Part shown: positions 1 through 13,574 of the stretch, piece by piece | Position numbering within the stretch: the first letter of the stretch is position 1 | How the letters are laid out: each line of letters opens with the position of its first letter | Assembly: GCF_003945595.2 (NCBI RefSeq) | Contig: NW_024104619.1 | Location: 248,001-312,000 of the forward strand | Direction of reading: 5' to 3' | DNA length: 64,000 nucleotides | Origin: Pipra filicauda | Taxonomy: Eukaryota; Chordata; Aves; Passeriformes; Pipridae | Translations under genes and position numbers: made by a program | The notes under the pieces: model-generated | Told to the model about the DNA's origin: nothing | Databases searched by the model: none | What the model saw: only the letters and a program-made list of their open reading frames with translations

Positions 1-105
1 AAAATGAGAGAAGTGTGTCTCAGACATGTCACTGACAAAGGGTTACTGGAAAATTAATTTACCAACCAAAATAATCAGCACATTTTAGTTTGACACATAT
101 AATCA

Positions 106-617
106 AAAAATGGTTTGGGTTGGAAGTGACCTTAAAGATCATCTTGTTCCACCCCTCTCCCATGGGCAGGGACACATTTCACTAGACCAGGTTGCTCAGA
201 GCCCCTTCCAGTCTGGCCTTGAACAGTTCCAGGGGTGGGGCATCCACCATTTCTCTGAGCATCCTGTTCAAGTGACTCACTACCCTCACAGGGAAAAAAT
301 TCTTACTAATCCCTAATCTAACCCTACCCTCTTTCAGTGTGAAGCCATTCCCCTTGTACCATCTCTATGTGCTCTTCTCAAAAGTCCCTCCCCAGCTCTT
401 TTGTAGCCCTCTTTAGCTCCTGGAAGGTGCTATAAGGTCTCCACAGAGCCTTCTCTTCTCCAAGCTGAACAACCACAACTCTCTTTGACCTTTCTCTCTA
501 GGAGAGGTGCTCCAGCCCTCTGATCATCTTCATGGCCCTCCTCTGGACTCGCTCCAACAGATCCATGTCCTTGTGTTGGGGTCCAAGAGCTGAAGCCCCA
601 CTCCAGGTGGGGCTCGC
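106..617 (-). repeat. CR1 LINE fragment, 3' end, 5'-truncated
   Basis: The plus strand reads as the reverse complement of an avian CR1 3' end: the 3' lead-in (TGGTTTGGGTTGGAAG) lies on the left, followed by the blocks CATGGGCAGGGACA, CTAGACCAGGTTGCTC and TCCAGCCCTCTGATCATC. The copy breaks off near CCAGGTGGGGCTCGC, the usual 5'-truncated state of CR1. The 68-codon plus-strand frame at 110-316 is an antisense frame of this repeat and not a gene. The match is continuous over about 510 bp, so the copy is fairly well preserved. Confidence 0.93.
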
Positions 618-3600
618 TTTTCTTGGATGCTTTATCATAATAATGGGTATAAAATAACCCATCTGACAGTCACTGTAGTGACTGTTGATCTAAAGTACTT
701 CTTTAGCAGTTATGTCATTTAACTTCACTATTTCTTTTACCTCTCTAAAGTGTAATTCATATAAGACACACTGAGAAGAGGAGTGGTGCTCTAAATCACA
801 ATGAGAAAACATAAACAGGGAATTTTTGTTTATTTTTCATAATATCCCTAACACTTTGGGGCATAAAGAATTTAGAATTAGAAAAGAAAGTCTTTTTTTG
901 CATGCACAATTAAAACCTTTCAGAGAACTTTCTCATCTTACAAGAATACATGTGTTCAAAATATTTATAAAAAGAAACACATAGTAAACGGAACAACCTA
1001 GAGAGTTCTCTACAGGATGACTGCTGGAAATCTGAATGAAAACATGTATCTTTCCAGATTGTATGCTGCTTTTCCCAAGCTCCAAGCCATACTACAGTGT
1101 TAAAAATAGGGCCTGAGAGTTAATATGTTAGTAAGGTCTAGGTTGCTGGAGAGGAATTTGATCAGTTGCCACAGGACAAGCTACAGCACTTTGATCTGCA
1201 CTTCTGTCCAGGTTAATCCACCTGAACCAGGTGAATTTAGAAAAATAGAGTGATGAGTGAAAGAAAATTTCTTCGCATTTTATGCAAAGCATATTCGAAT
1301 CTGTTAGAGCCTTTCTATTGACTTCAGTAGACTGCAATGTTTCGAAAAAGAAATATCCTAGAAACAATACTTTAGGCATTCAAAGTCACTGCAGACCTCC
1401 TAGTCCTTTCTTCAGCACATCAAAGTTTTAGGAAATCCTTGGCAAAGAGTTCAAAAATTACTCAATATTTTAAGACATGTATTCTTATGCTTTATGGAAA
1501 ATAAAACACATGCAGAGAACACAGTTTTTGCCCTGTTTGCCTGGCATTCTTTTATCATTGCACAGAATTTTCTGATGTCTTCAGTATGAAAGATGTTCTC
1601 TGCAATATCATCACATTTGATGGAGTAACTTCCACCACTTATCAAGGAAGGACATGTCATTGGAAGGACCTATCATTGGAAGGACCTTCTAATAAGCATG
1701 ATGAGCAACCATGCTGTCCTCTTCCTGTTCATTTTCACCCTCCCCTCCCTAATTATGAAGTGGAATAGCATCCATGTCCTCTATTTATTAAGCTTTTAAA
1801 TTCTCTGCTCTTTAGTTCTATGACGTTGACATAAATGACATTGGGTACAGTCTCATCCTCTCCCCACATGATCACTAAAATTATGTAAGCTTTTTTTACA
1901 AATACTTAGAATTCCCATATCTTGTTATCTCATTAAATATGAAGCAACCAGCAACCTGTAGATGCTTCCGGGTAAGCACTTCTTTGACATTAAATATTTA
2001 TTTAGTATCGCTGCCATAGCCTCACTTTTCATGAACTGTCTTTTCCTTCAACATTCTCTAGTCATAATGGACAAAATGTTCTCATTGAGATCAGAGAAAA
2101 TGTGGAAAGGTTATCAAAACATTTACTTGGTCTTTAACAAAATCAAGTTCTTGTCAAAATGACTACTTATAGGAAAAGAAAGCCATGAAGATGTCCTGGG
2201 ATTTAAGCAGCAAGTCAGAACTAGGCAAGGGAAAGTGTTCATAGGCCTAAATCACCACACTGAAGACCATAATCAACAGTTCCCTTCTCTAGCACAATAA
2301 ACTTCTATTACAGGATATTAAAATAGGCTCTATAATAAGTGAAATATATAAGTTTAAAAATAAATGCTGTTCATGCAGGGTTTTTCTTATACTATTTGAA
2401 TGTGGACTACATAGAACCTTTTGAAAAGAAGTAAAAGCTGGATAAATATAAAACCTTCTTTCCGTGCTTTAATCGCAGCCAATACATAAAGGATGAGCAG
2501 CTACACACTTGGTTCCCTACGATACATCTTAATTTTCTGTTGAGAAATTTTTTTCATGATGAAATATTTCATTCATGGAATTTCCTTCATGAGAAATTCT
2601 AGAGCTAGAATAAAAAATATTTTTTTTAAGGAAAAGGAAAACCTAAATATAATTATCATTTTATTTAATACTCAAAGAATGATGAAATTTTGCTTTTGCC
2701 AAACATTCTCCTTGAAGAATGTTTTACACTGCATGACCAATAAGACTTGTTTCTCTTGTTGCTTTGAAAGCTGTAGTTATTCATTGTCAAGATTCAACAA
2801 ATTAGAACATAGTACCTGTAAAAAGAAAGAAAACTACTAGATATTTCAAAATCATTGTACTTTGTACAGAAAACAACATAATATCTAGGTAGTAAAAACA
2901 GATTAACCTACTATTCCCTGAAAGAGTGGACAACCAGCCACTGTAAATTAGAAGTATCTAAGTATTGAGAAATTGGTTTGGAAAAAAGCCCCAGAGTTTA
3001 ATTTTTGATTTGTAATACATTTTATTGTTTTGTTGGTGTATGTGTGTGAGAGAGAGATTGGTTTTGTGATGGTTTCTAATTTCAGACAAAGAAACTTTCC
3101 AAAACTAGATGAATATTTTCATAGTTCCAGTTCTTTGTACAGTCATCTACAGACTCAACCCATTTCCCCTGCTTTATTTACAAATTTAAAATAAATCTGT
3201 TTAGATGAACTCTGGTGGTGACATTGGTTACCAGTGAAACTTAAGTATCATTTGCAAAGAAACCCCCAAAAGATATTTTAATTGCTTCTATAATTCTTCT
3301 GTGGAACTCCAATAAATCCGTTTAATTCTTTTTCACCTTCAATATAATATCAGGCCTATAATTTAAAATTTTCCATTAAAATTTGTGAAATTTTATTTAA
3401 AAATAAAGTTTCTAAGAAAGAGTCTTTAAAACTTAAGCGATATATTTAAAGGTAGGAGGGGGAGTTGACAATGTGTGATACAAAGAGAAAAGGGAAGGGA
3501 AAACTTAACACTGTCAACACCAAACTAAAAATAATCATAGCAACAGCCAAATAATTTATGAGATTTCATCTTGTAAACAGGTCTTGACAAGCTTTGGGTT

Positions 3601-6600
3601 TTCTTTTTCCTTTTTACTGCTCCTTTTTGCCTTTTAAGTTTTTTTGTAAATGTGCTTAGATCTGATTTTCAAGGTTCTCCCTTGGAATTGAAGCAGTTCA
3701 GCCTAGTATTAGTTACATATTACATTCAAACTAACATTAGTGAAGTAACAGAATTAAACCAAAAATGTCACTGAGGATGGCTCTTTATCAATTCGTTCAT
3801 ATGAAGAAAAAGATAATTAGAACTGCTAGAAAGTGAGGAATAAAGAACAATATTAAAATCATAATCACTGTAGAAATTGTAGCATGTTGTCTCGAAAGCT
3901 GTATAGCACATCTATCATCTCATCTCTAAAAGATATTGTGGATCAGAAAAGGTTCAAAAAAGGAAAAAATATTAAATTCCTTACAGTGATATGTTAAAGA
4001 AACTAAGACTTTTCAGTTTAAAACCAAGGTAACTTCAAGGGTCCGTGACAGAAGCTGAGTTGCAGGAAAATGTTAATGAAAATATATTCTTTATTATTAG
4101 AAAAAATAGATTATGTTACATAAAATTAGGTGACAGTCAAGGGGAGTTTGGTTTTTTGCCATACAATATATTATGAGTTTGAACTGCTAAGAGGATACTT
4201 TGAATAGGTAACATACACATTGATTAAAAACTAATAAAAGTTCATGTGTGAATAACAGTTGAATAACAATTAATGATATGCTGAAAATTATCAGAACCAG
4301 AAAACTGCCAGTGAAGGGATCAAGGTGTAATTCTTTCACCCTTTCATTCATTACTTAAGTATCTATTGTAGGCCACCATCAGAAAAAATGATACAGAATC
4401 AGATGTCTGAACTTTTTTTAATTTTGTGTTGATGGGGACAGCTGTGTTCATCTGTGTATATCCATCCCTGTTTTGATTATTTTCCTTATTCTGCTTCTAA
4501 GTATAACTGAATAGATTCCTGACTGGGCTGTGAAGTTTTTTGGCACAGAGAAGTAAATCAAGTCTGCCTCACTAAGTCTGATGTTACAACAACATCATTA
4601 CTTTTCTGCTTTTTGGTGAAATTCAACTTGACCCACTTAAAGCTATGTGCAATGTGTGACAGCCTAGAAGAGCATTTGAAATTACACAATATTAACTATT
4701 CATGATAGATGTAGAAGTCTGACCCCACGTGGTTGTAAACAACAGCTGCAATACATCCATTTTCTCAAGAGAAAAGGTCAGGAAAATATACAAATAAGCA
4801 AACAGTAAAACAAAAGAGCAGAAAACGATGTCTTTAAACACATTTCCACTAGTGTCTGCCTTGATAGTTATCATTTCTACTGATATCCAAAATCCACAGA
4901 CTTTGTAGAAAAGACAAATAGAAGCAGTCTTTATTTTTCAATGCTTCAGAACAATGAATTGAAAATAATAAAAATCAGGGGAACAAACAGGTGACATTTA
5001 AGACTTGCTTAATGCTCATTTGACTACTGCAAAAATGTGATCTCTCCACATACTGGTATGGGTTTGGGGAGAAGTACATCAAATAATCCTAATCAGTAGT
5101 GATAAGAAGCCAACTTGGTAGATGGCATTAGATGTTCTTCCTTGGCAGTGCTTCTAAAATGGGTTTGAGCTTGTGACGGCTGTGAAAACTTCCAAGACAC
5201 CTCAAATTCAGTGTATGGAATTTATGCATCCCTTCTTTCTTTTACAAGTGACAAACTTGTTGCTGTGCGTGTCACACAAAAACTCGCTTACAGAATAAAA
5301 GAAATATTTCTAAAATTATCATTTTTTAAAAAAATTCTTTATGAAAACATCATAATCCAAAAATGAAGACTTTTGTGTTTTATTTTAGTGTTTGGTTTTG
5401 CTTTCTACCCTATAATATTTTAAAAATAGAGCAGTTGCTAACTGCCCTGAAAATGCCCTATTTGAGCTGGAACTTCTGTTTGCAGATGCTGTTACTAGAT
5501 ATTCAGATGGTTGTTTACCTCCCACCATTTGTCAGTTGAAAATAACGTTTTGCTGAAATTAATCTTTTCATGAGAAAGAAATATACAGTAGATATTTAGT
5601 GTTTGTATGCACTCATGATCAAATACTAGAGCAGTGATACCTAATCTTCCCTCAGTTCTCATCCTACGGCTGTATCTTCCTTCAAGGCAATAATTTGTCC
5701 AAATCCATTGTTGCACAATGAAGAGGTATGATTATGGGATATATGATGATTCATACATATATGACACACTTTGTATATCCACAGACATATCTACCTTTTG
5801 CTGTGCTGCTGATACCTCTGTGGTGGTGTGATAGGCAACAGTAAGGCACATCACTTACAATAAACACAAAAAAGCAGCAAAAAGAGAAGAAAACTAACAA
5901 ATGATTCTCTTTCTTTGCCTTTGCCTTTTTTCAGTGTACTGTCTCTGTGATATTTTTTTTTTAAATTGATATCATACAGTAGCAATACTAGTGCTAATAA
6001 AGCAGTTTTGAAGATAACATCAGCGAATAATTTTTGTACCCTGCCTGGGAACTAGGTGGCTTAACATTGTCTCATTCTGGGCTCAAAATTTGACACCAAT
6101 GGAGTGAAGAGAATACTTTCCATTTTTTTTCCCTCCCTCTTTTTTATAAAATGAACAGCAAGGAGGAAATTAGCCACAAAGTTCACAACCTTCCACCTAA
6201 ATCTCTAACCAGCCCTTTTTCTGCCAGCTGCAGTGACACCAATTATTATAGGCATAATCCCCTTCTGGTGCTAATTTAGTGAAAAATGTAAGTTTGAATA
6301 ATGCTGAAATAAAAAGTCAATTGATTTACTCCCTATCAGAACTTTGGTAATTAGAAAAATATGCACAATATAATTATTCATGTTGTTTCTAATTTAATTT
6401 TAAATAATTTTAAATACGTAATGAAATTTTAGTGGCCTTGGAAATAGGCCATAAAAACAGACAGGGAAACAAAGATGGCTATCCAACTCTGATCTTTTAA
6501 ACACTGTTATATCTCCTAGGAAGAAAACAAAATAATATATTTTCAATGATGATTTAGCAATGACTTTCTTCTGAGAAGAAGTGCCAAATAACTGAGCAAA

Positions 6601-7044
6601 TATTTACAGAATGTTTTTTGTTTGAAATTTCTGAATGACAGAGGGAACGTGAATTCCAATAGTAAAAGGTGTAGAGTAAGTCATGACTATGCAACTCAGT
6701 ATCATTACTTTGCTGTACTGATTGAAAAAATGCAGCAATTTAATATAGTGGTGCAGTGTATTGAACCTGTTACCACTGTTGGCACTGGCAGCAACATTTG
6801 CTGACTTAACCTGCAGAAGATGTTGTACAGAGAGGAACCATCACGTTGTATCATGTTCATCTTGTCCTACACTTATTCTTGCTCCCACAAAGAACTGGTA
6901 GCAAAATACCTTCTACTTTATGGTGTTTTTTTTTTTTTAAAAAAATAGTCATTCACCTGATATTTAAAAGCTATCAATACATAAAATATCTCTACATTGT
7001 GCCACAAAACAATGGGAAAAAAAATATTTTCCTCTTTCTTTTAC
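618..7044. other. AT-rich unique sequence, no gene recognised
   Basis: I see no recognisable repeat family or gene in this stretch. It has short frames (for example 1128-1379 minus and 2556-2840 plus) with no recognisable domain, and a 16-bp tandem duplication at 1657-1688 (TCATTGGAAGGACCTA, then the same ending in T). A GT/GA run lies near 3040-3057. A donor-like CCGG|GTAAGC lies at about 1973 but has no convincing acceptor upstream. Confidence 0.6.
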
Positions 7045-7238
7045 CTGAGCAATGGACTTCTCACTCAGAATATTTTTTTCCCATTTGTGGCTTCCACGGG
7101 TGAGAAAATATTGGAGATATCTTTTGTATGTTGCTTCACAGTTGTCAAGACTCTGAATTACACCAAAAGTAAGATTTTTATACAAGTCACCACAAGAGTT
7201 TTCACTGGCAAAAATATTCCCCAAACAAGTATCTCTTC
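7045..7238 (-). other. Speculative internal coding exon, function unknown
   Basis: On the minus strand a long pyrimidine tract (TTTTTTCCCCACTTCTCATCAG) ends in an acceptor AG at 7240-7239. The next 194 nt end at a good donor, CTCAG|GTAAAA (GT at 7044-7043). Between the two sites one frame is open for 64 codons after two leading bases, which gives a phase-1 entry and a phase-0 exit. The predicted peptide has three cysteines (TCLGN, NSCGD, DNCEA), an N-glycosylation-type NLT and a basic, aromatic stretch (YKRYLQYF). I do not recognise the family. A possible 38-nt upstream exon of matching phase lies at about 9099-9136 minus, but its acceptor is weak. Frames of this length are common by chance in this window, so this is inference from splice signals only. 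Confidence 0.22.
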
Positions 7239-9880
7239 CTGATGAGAAGTGGGGAAAAAAAGAAATAAATAAAAAAAGAGAGCATTTCCCAAGAAGCTCT
7301 CAATCCTCTATAAATGTGGAAATCAAAAATGAAAATACTGAGTGTGAGCTCTCCAGCCATGTAGTCTAGAAAACCCTGAGATACTTGCAGTGAGGGATAT
7401 GCATTTGCTCATGTGTGTGTTTTGTTAAAGATTTAACATCCACTATTACACATAACATTCCAATTAGGAAGTGAATCAATCTTCCAAGCATAAGAATATT
7501 AGAGGAGGTAATCCTGATTAAAATTCATGGCAGTCTTTCAAAAACCTCTTAAGACGGGTAAGTCAGAAAAAAAATCGCTCAGGGATCAAGACAGCAACAG
7601 GTGAACAGTGGTGCAGTCCCCGTTATTTCTTTAAAGCCTTTTTCCCCCAGGTACAACAAAATGGAGATAGAATGGTTGTCCAGCTTCCTGCTGGTTGTGA
7701 GAACAAACACATCTATTTGAATAAGATGGTGATCAGCACGAGCCTCCGATGAAAGCTAAGCTTGAGATGAGGCCTATTTGTGAAAGTCTGCTCTAGGCTC
7801 TAACTACTGATATTTTGAATCACATGGGAACTTGTGGCACATTAAAACTCTATTAGATATATAATTATAGCAGAGCTGTTATTACTCGTTGCCAATGAAC
7901 TACTAATAATTTAATTTTATTTATAACACTTTGGTTTATAATTAGTGCTTTCCACTTGAGTTTTTTCAACTAATTTAACCCTAAACATCTAGCTACTAAT
8001 TACTGCAACATATCCAAGTACATTTGTAAATCTACTAGGTTTTATGAGTATTCACTTTATAGTTATTATAGAACACACATAGAAGTGAGTTCAACAAAGA
8101 ATGCCCATAAGAAAGTTAAGCATTTCAAATAGTCGTGTACAAACCGATCCTTCAAAACTAATTTGTATATTTGGATAGATCCATCTACTACTATTATTAG
8201 TGTTAGATGGTCATATTGATACAAACATCCACAAAGAAATTCAATTAGCTAAGGAATTTATTGCATAAAGCATTACCAATAATATAAGTTCACAGGATAT
8301 AAAAAGTAAGTATTTGCAAAAATAGGTCAGGAAGCATAAAATCTACACTTAAATTAGAAATCACTTAAAAAAGAAAGCCTGGACTAGTCTGCTTGCCTCA
8401 TCCCCAACTGACAGATAAAGCCTAAAATAATTTTAGATATTGCTGAGGATGACAGATGAGCTGAATCTGTGCTGAGAGAAACAGTAAACAAATGTTTAAG
8501 GGAAAAAGTAAAAAGTCTACTGCTCTCTGGTACTTTTGAAAGATGCTGAAAACAGCAGTGCTTCATCATACAGTAGAACATTTACATTAGGATTTTTTTC
8601 AGAGCCAAATATTTCAACATTCTTAAAAACCAGTTTTGAAACTCTGCTTTACTTTTATTTCAACTAAATTTATATTTAAGTTTGTTAATACCAGATGACT
8701 TAAATAGTCTACACTGTATGCTCTGTCTTTTCCTCTTTTTCACTTTTTTCATCATCAATTACTTGGAAGATGTTTAAGGACTCCAAATACTAAAAGTCAT
8801 TTTCAATACAACCTTGTTAAATCTGTTCTTAATTACTTCGACACTTTTAAAATCCTGTAAGCTGCCAGCTGTGAGCACAAGCAGAAAAGACAGAATGATA
8901 AACTGTATTGAAAACACCTGGATAATTTTTGTCCCGTTTTCTTCCACAAAATCTGCATGTTTTCCCAAGTGTGTTTGAATAGGTTGATTGTTAAAAACAT
9001 GAGTAATACTTTACGAACAAAACAGAGTTTGGGGATTTTTTTATGCAAGCACATTTTTTTAATAACATTTAAAGAACAGATGAAACATAGTCTAGTCATT
9101 ACCTTTTCCTGACAAATACCAATGCAAATTACGGATGTTTCTACCAGACAACCACACCAACAGGGATTTGTGTTAAGCTTTCCTTAGGGCTTCCACCAAT
9201 GCATCCTTCAGTAATAAAAGCACTAATCTTGATCTGATTAAGACAGTCATAAACAGAAAACCATCTCATAATCTTCATAAAGGATAGAACAATTTATCCA
9301 TAGTTGATTTGCTATCTGTAGAATCATATTAAACAATATTTTAGTATCCTAATTAAAACAAGAGAAACCTCATTAAATTTTTAAAAAAGTCAAAAGGCAC
9401 AAGGAAGAAATTTGAAAACAAGAAATACTAATTTTCTTTTATCAGGATAAACCAAGCTATCAACAGATCCTGTACCACATATATTAAAATGTTTGCACAG
9501 CAGTATATTTACAGCCTGTACTACTTCTCACCAGAAATGTGTACAAATCCATCTAAAGAAATGTAGAAGCTAAAAAGCAAACCACTTTCTCAAAGCATAA
9601 AAATATAATATATAAAAATATTAATAATAAGGTAATACTCTAAAATTAAACTCAGACATGACTGATCAAAACTGTTTATTACCAAGAAAAATGTTTGACC
9701 TGTCCTTTGTTTGAAAGTGAAAGATATTTCATTGATATTAGTGATTAATCATTTAAAATTTGATTAATAGCACGAGAATACCACTATAATGTTAAAAGTA
9801 ATAATTCTAATATAGGGAAATTGTTGATTTACCTTAAAATTTTATTTTTTTTTTTCAACCAGTGCAACGGCACTATTCTA
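7239..9880. other. AT-rich unique sequence, no gene recognised
   Basis: No repeat family is recognised. At 7651-7752 a pyrimidine-rich acceptor (TTTTTCCCCCAG) is followed by 33 open plus-strand codons and a stop, and the opposite strand there is open for about 58 codons. Neither product is recognisable. Minus-strand frames at 8774-8968 and 8833-9099 include a hydrophobic run, but no start or partner exon is convincing. Confidence 0.5.
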
Positions 9881-10013
9881 GATTTATTTTCTTTGGGGTT
9901 TTATTTTTTGGAGGTTTTTTTGGTTTCTTGGGTGGGGTTGTTTTTCTCTTTTTATGAGTTTTTTTGGGGGATTTTTTTTGGTTTTTTTTTTGGTTGGGTT
10001 GGGTTCTTTTTTG
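9881..10013 (+). repeat. G/T-rich low-complexity tract
   Basis: The plus strand is almost only T and G, with T runs broken by GG to GGGGG and ending in TTGGTTGGGTTGGGTT. The apparent frame at 9821-10060 is a by-product of this composition. The G runs are too widely spaced for a canonical short-loop quadruplex. Confidence 0.85.
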
Positions 10014-12449
10014 TGCACTCTTTCACACAGTTAGAAACAATTCCAAGTTACATAGGTTGAATATAAACTTACACTCAGTCTGTGCCTTCCATATTGCTAA
10101 AATAAGTAATTTATTAACTCAAAGTTTACTGCACTTTCCATAGTTGACCAAATATTCTAAAAAATTAGGGGGCAAGGAACACATTGTATGCTCAGAGATA
10201 AGTAAGGCAATACAGAACAAAACAAAACCTGTTTAAAGTAGATCTGTCTAATCAGATTTGACACTGTCAGAAGATGAGATTAAATTATCCAGTATTGTCT
10301 CTCTGTTGCTCAGCTGATAGATGATCTGATCATGCTGCAGAAGGAAGTATGAAACATCATTTTGCAGGAAAAGTGTAGAATTACCTGTAGTCCATCTGAA
10401 AATCCCAAGTATTGTTTGTCTAGAGATTAAGTAAATTTACATGATGTGTGGAACTTTATAAAGAATAATATATATATATCAACAGACTCCAAGATTATGT
10501 GATAACAACTTTCAGACCCTCTACCCATTGATTTTGTTCATTTCCCTAAAGTACACAACACTTAATTTTACCCCCATCAATACAATAAGTTGTCAAGGCT
10601 AAGTATATACATTGTCAAAGCTAAATATGTAAAAGAAAAATATTATTTAATAATTGTTAATATGCTGTCAGGTTATGATTGTGTTTCTTTTTCAGAAGGA
10701 GGAACTTGTTCTTTCAGTACTAATAATAATTGAAGATAAATAATCTAAATTTGAAAATACACAGCAATACAATGGAAAATTAGTTGATTTAAGGCCATGT
10801 ATGCCCAGACATTACAAAATGATTGTGAACCTGAAGGACCAAGTTCTCTTCTCAGTGTTCATTGGGCTTTTCTGGCTTGTTGCTAATGTTCATCTCTCCA
10901 GCTGCTGTGAAAAACTGTTTTTGTACGACAAGTCTAAAAAGAGAATCATTAAATAAAATTATAATTGAGATTCTAACAGAATTAATAGACAAACATAAGC
11001 AAAAATAAAGCCCCAACAGCTCAAGTAATTCAATGATCCAAGCAATAGAAAGATGTATGAAGTAATCAACTGGCTGAGACTGATCCTATAGTTGAGAGTC
11101 CAGGTGCTTTCTGGATTTCTGCTTGCCACAGGATGAAAAAGAAGAGGCAGGTGGGCCCTCAGGGTGACTCAAACTAGCTCAGAAGCTTTCAAACATTCAT
11201 CTATCCACAGGTATTCTCCTACCTGCTGCCAGTAGGTCATTATGCAAATTTATTTTCTCTAGTACTTGCAAGAAAAAGGGTGTCTTAAAAAAACCAACAT
11301 GACAGAGAATGCATGAATGAAAGTAGAGTCATGTAAAAGTAAACCACACAAAGAGAAAGCAAAAAAAAGGAACTTAGACACATTAATGTATAACTGCCAA
11401 TTTAATCTAAAATCCCTTGATAGTGACTAAGAACTGTGTACCTTGAAATTAATGACTAAGAATATTGGACACACTAAATAGGTATTTTGTTTTGATTACA
11501 CCATTGCTCAAAGACTCTTTTTAGAGACCAGGACTCTTTCTTGCTAAAGGAAAATAAATACATAAACCAAGTGACAACACCCTGTCCAGGATGAAGGTTT
11601 TATAATTCAAGTGTGAGACGGAAGATGAAAGACAGCTAAAGCAAATAACAGAGAAAAAATTATGTTGCATCAGCTGAGTTAGGAATTCAAAGAACATTCC
11701 AAAGTGGGAAACTTCACAAGCACATCATTTGTGCCCTTCTGTGAGCCTTCCATTGTGGAGGTGTGTTGGTCAGTCAGACTGGCATAGGAAACGTTGTCTG
11801 TATATATACACTTCTACATAAATAATAACACAATAAAGGACTGCTGCAATCTCTGTAAAAAATGCAACTATTAATCTTATGTATTTTTCCTATGGAGTTA
11901 AATTCAAGGCAACCTCAAAATTTTTCAGTGCATCATCTCCAGCCTATTGATGTGACACTCAATAACACAGCGTGAGTTATAATAATAGATACACTAACAA
12001 GTAAAAGATAAAAAGGGGACTATTTTCATTACTGAACCAAAGCCTGTTGTTTAATAACTGAATTTTAGCTAATAATGATAAAAAATTTGCAGTTTTATCA
12101 ACTGAAACAGCATGTGTCAAAAGTACAGAATTTTTTTCTTAAGTTTTTATGACATATCCTAAGACTCTACTGCTTTGATCACAAAGTTAATGAATGTTTA
12201 GATCCTTAAAGAAAGGAATAACGAATAACAGCCATAAGAATTACAGGTGAACTTGGAAAAGGACTTATGCCAGCAAGCACTGCACTATACTTTTTGAAAT
12301 CTTATTTCTTTGAAAGCAGTACCTGAAATTTTGCAGTCATTGGATGTTCTTTTCTTACACTTCAGAATATTCAACACTTGAAATATTGGGGGGAAAAAAA
12401 AATAAACCAAACCAAAAACCCCAAGAAAAAGAAATCCCAAGCACTAACA
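10014..12449. other. AT-rich unique sequence with a small A/C-rich patch
   Basis: No gene or recognisable repeat is seen. A short (TA)n lies near 10467-10480. A G6-A-rich to AAACC-type patch lies at 12388-12422, just outside the next CR1 copy. Confidence 0.6.
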
Positions 12450-12868
12450 CATTGAATTATAGATTTAGGTTGGAAAAGACCTTTAAAATTATCAAGTCCA
12501 AATGTTAACCTGGCACTGTCAAGTCAAGCACTAAACCATGTTCCAAGTTATCACGTCTATGTGTCTTTTAAACACTCCCACATGTGGTCACTCCACCACA
12601 AACATTTTCCGATGTTTGACAACCTTTTCTGCAAGGAATTTTTTTCTTAAAGTCCAATCTAAACCTTCTTTGGTGCAACTGGAGGCCCTACCCTCTTGTC
12701 CTGTCACTTGTTACTTGGGAGAAGGGACCAAGACCCACATTGATACACCCTCCTTTCAGGCAGTTGTAGAGAGCTGTAAGGTCCCCTCGAGCCTCCTTTT
12801 CTCCAGACTAAACACCCCAGCTCCCTCAGCCACTCCTCATCAGACTTGTGCTCCAGACCCTTCACATC
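12450..12868 (-). repeat. CR1 LINE fragment, 3' end, diverged
   Basis: The reverse complement of a CR1 3' end: a decayed tail (GAATTATAGATTTAGGTTGG) on the left, then blocks corresponding to the end of the CR1 reverse-transcriptase frame and its 3' UTR, including CCTTTTCTCCAGACTAAACA and CAGCTCCCTCAGCCACTCCT. The copy stops near CTCCAGACCCTTCACA. It is more diverged than the copy at 106-617. The 120-codon plus-strand frame at 12538-12900 is antisense to the repeat. Confidence 0.88.
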
Positions 12869-13569
12869 ATTTTACTAAAACCAAAGCATGTGAACTTTAA
12901 TGTCTACGGAGGCTATTAAGAAGAGAGAAGGTGCAAATCTGTCTCCTGTACTTAAGCAAACTGCAACTGAATATTTTATAGTGAACCTCACCAGAGGTAC
13001 TGTAATTGCAGGTAGCACTTTATAGAAATTTTAATATGTTTTGAATTCAAAGACGCTAAAAAACAAATGTATTTTAATTTCAGGACCTGCAGAACTCAGC
13101 ACTGAATATTACATTTTGTTTGTGAACTTTTGAACTTGGAAACAGAGTAATGTTTTATGTTAGAGGAAATATTAATATCTCGTTTATAGTCAATGTACTA
13201 TCTTATATTAAGAAAATTTTAGCAGCAGATGAGTAATAAACAGTAAGTGGTGTCTGAATGCAGCATTTGGAGGAGGTGAAAATTTTAACATGTGGTTTGA
13301 GTTTATTTTAATTTTTGTTGTAAGATGAGCACCAACACAGGAAAACCCTGCTATTGCATGCATACTCTTTAGAGCTATGTCTTGAATTTCTCATGAGGAT
13401 GCTTCTTACTTTGGATTTTACTACAAAAATGTTCATTTTCTGCCAAAAGTAAAGTGCTTAATAAAAGAAGGAAGAAATTTAATAAGTAATGTTGCAATGT
13501 CATGTTATATAGCAAAATTACTTGCTTTTGAACTTGCATTTAAGTCTTTTTATGGAAAAATAACAGCAT
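12869..13569. other. AT-rich unique sequence, nothing recognised
   Basis: This lies between the CR1 at 12.45-12.87 kb and the solo LTR at 13.57 kb. It holds no open frame, repeat or splice-bounded exon that I could support. Confidence 0.6.
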
Positions 13570-13574
13570 GTCAC

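Noticed and set aside
9105..9172. Minus-strand peptide with a CxC-x7-C-x3-C cysteine pattern, as in endothelin-type peptides
   Set aside because: There is an in-frame stop shortly upstream, no convincing acceptor or signal peptide, and no dibasic processing sites. The spacing is likely chance.
9821..10060. 79-codon Phe/Gly-rich plus frame
   Set aside because: Produced by the T/G-rich simple-sequence tract.
12538..12900. 120-codon plus frame
   Set aside because: It is antisense to a CR1 3' end along most of its length.
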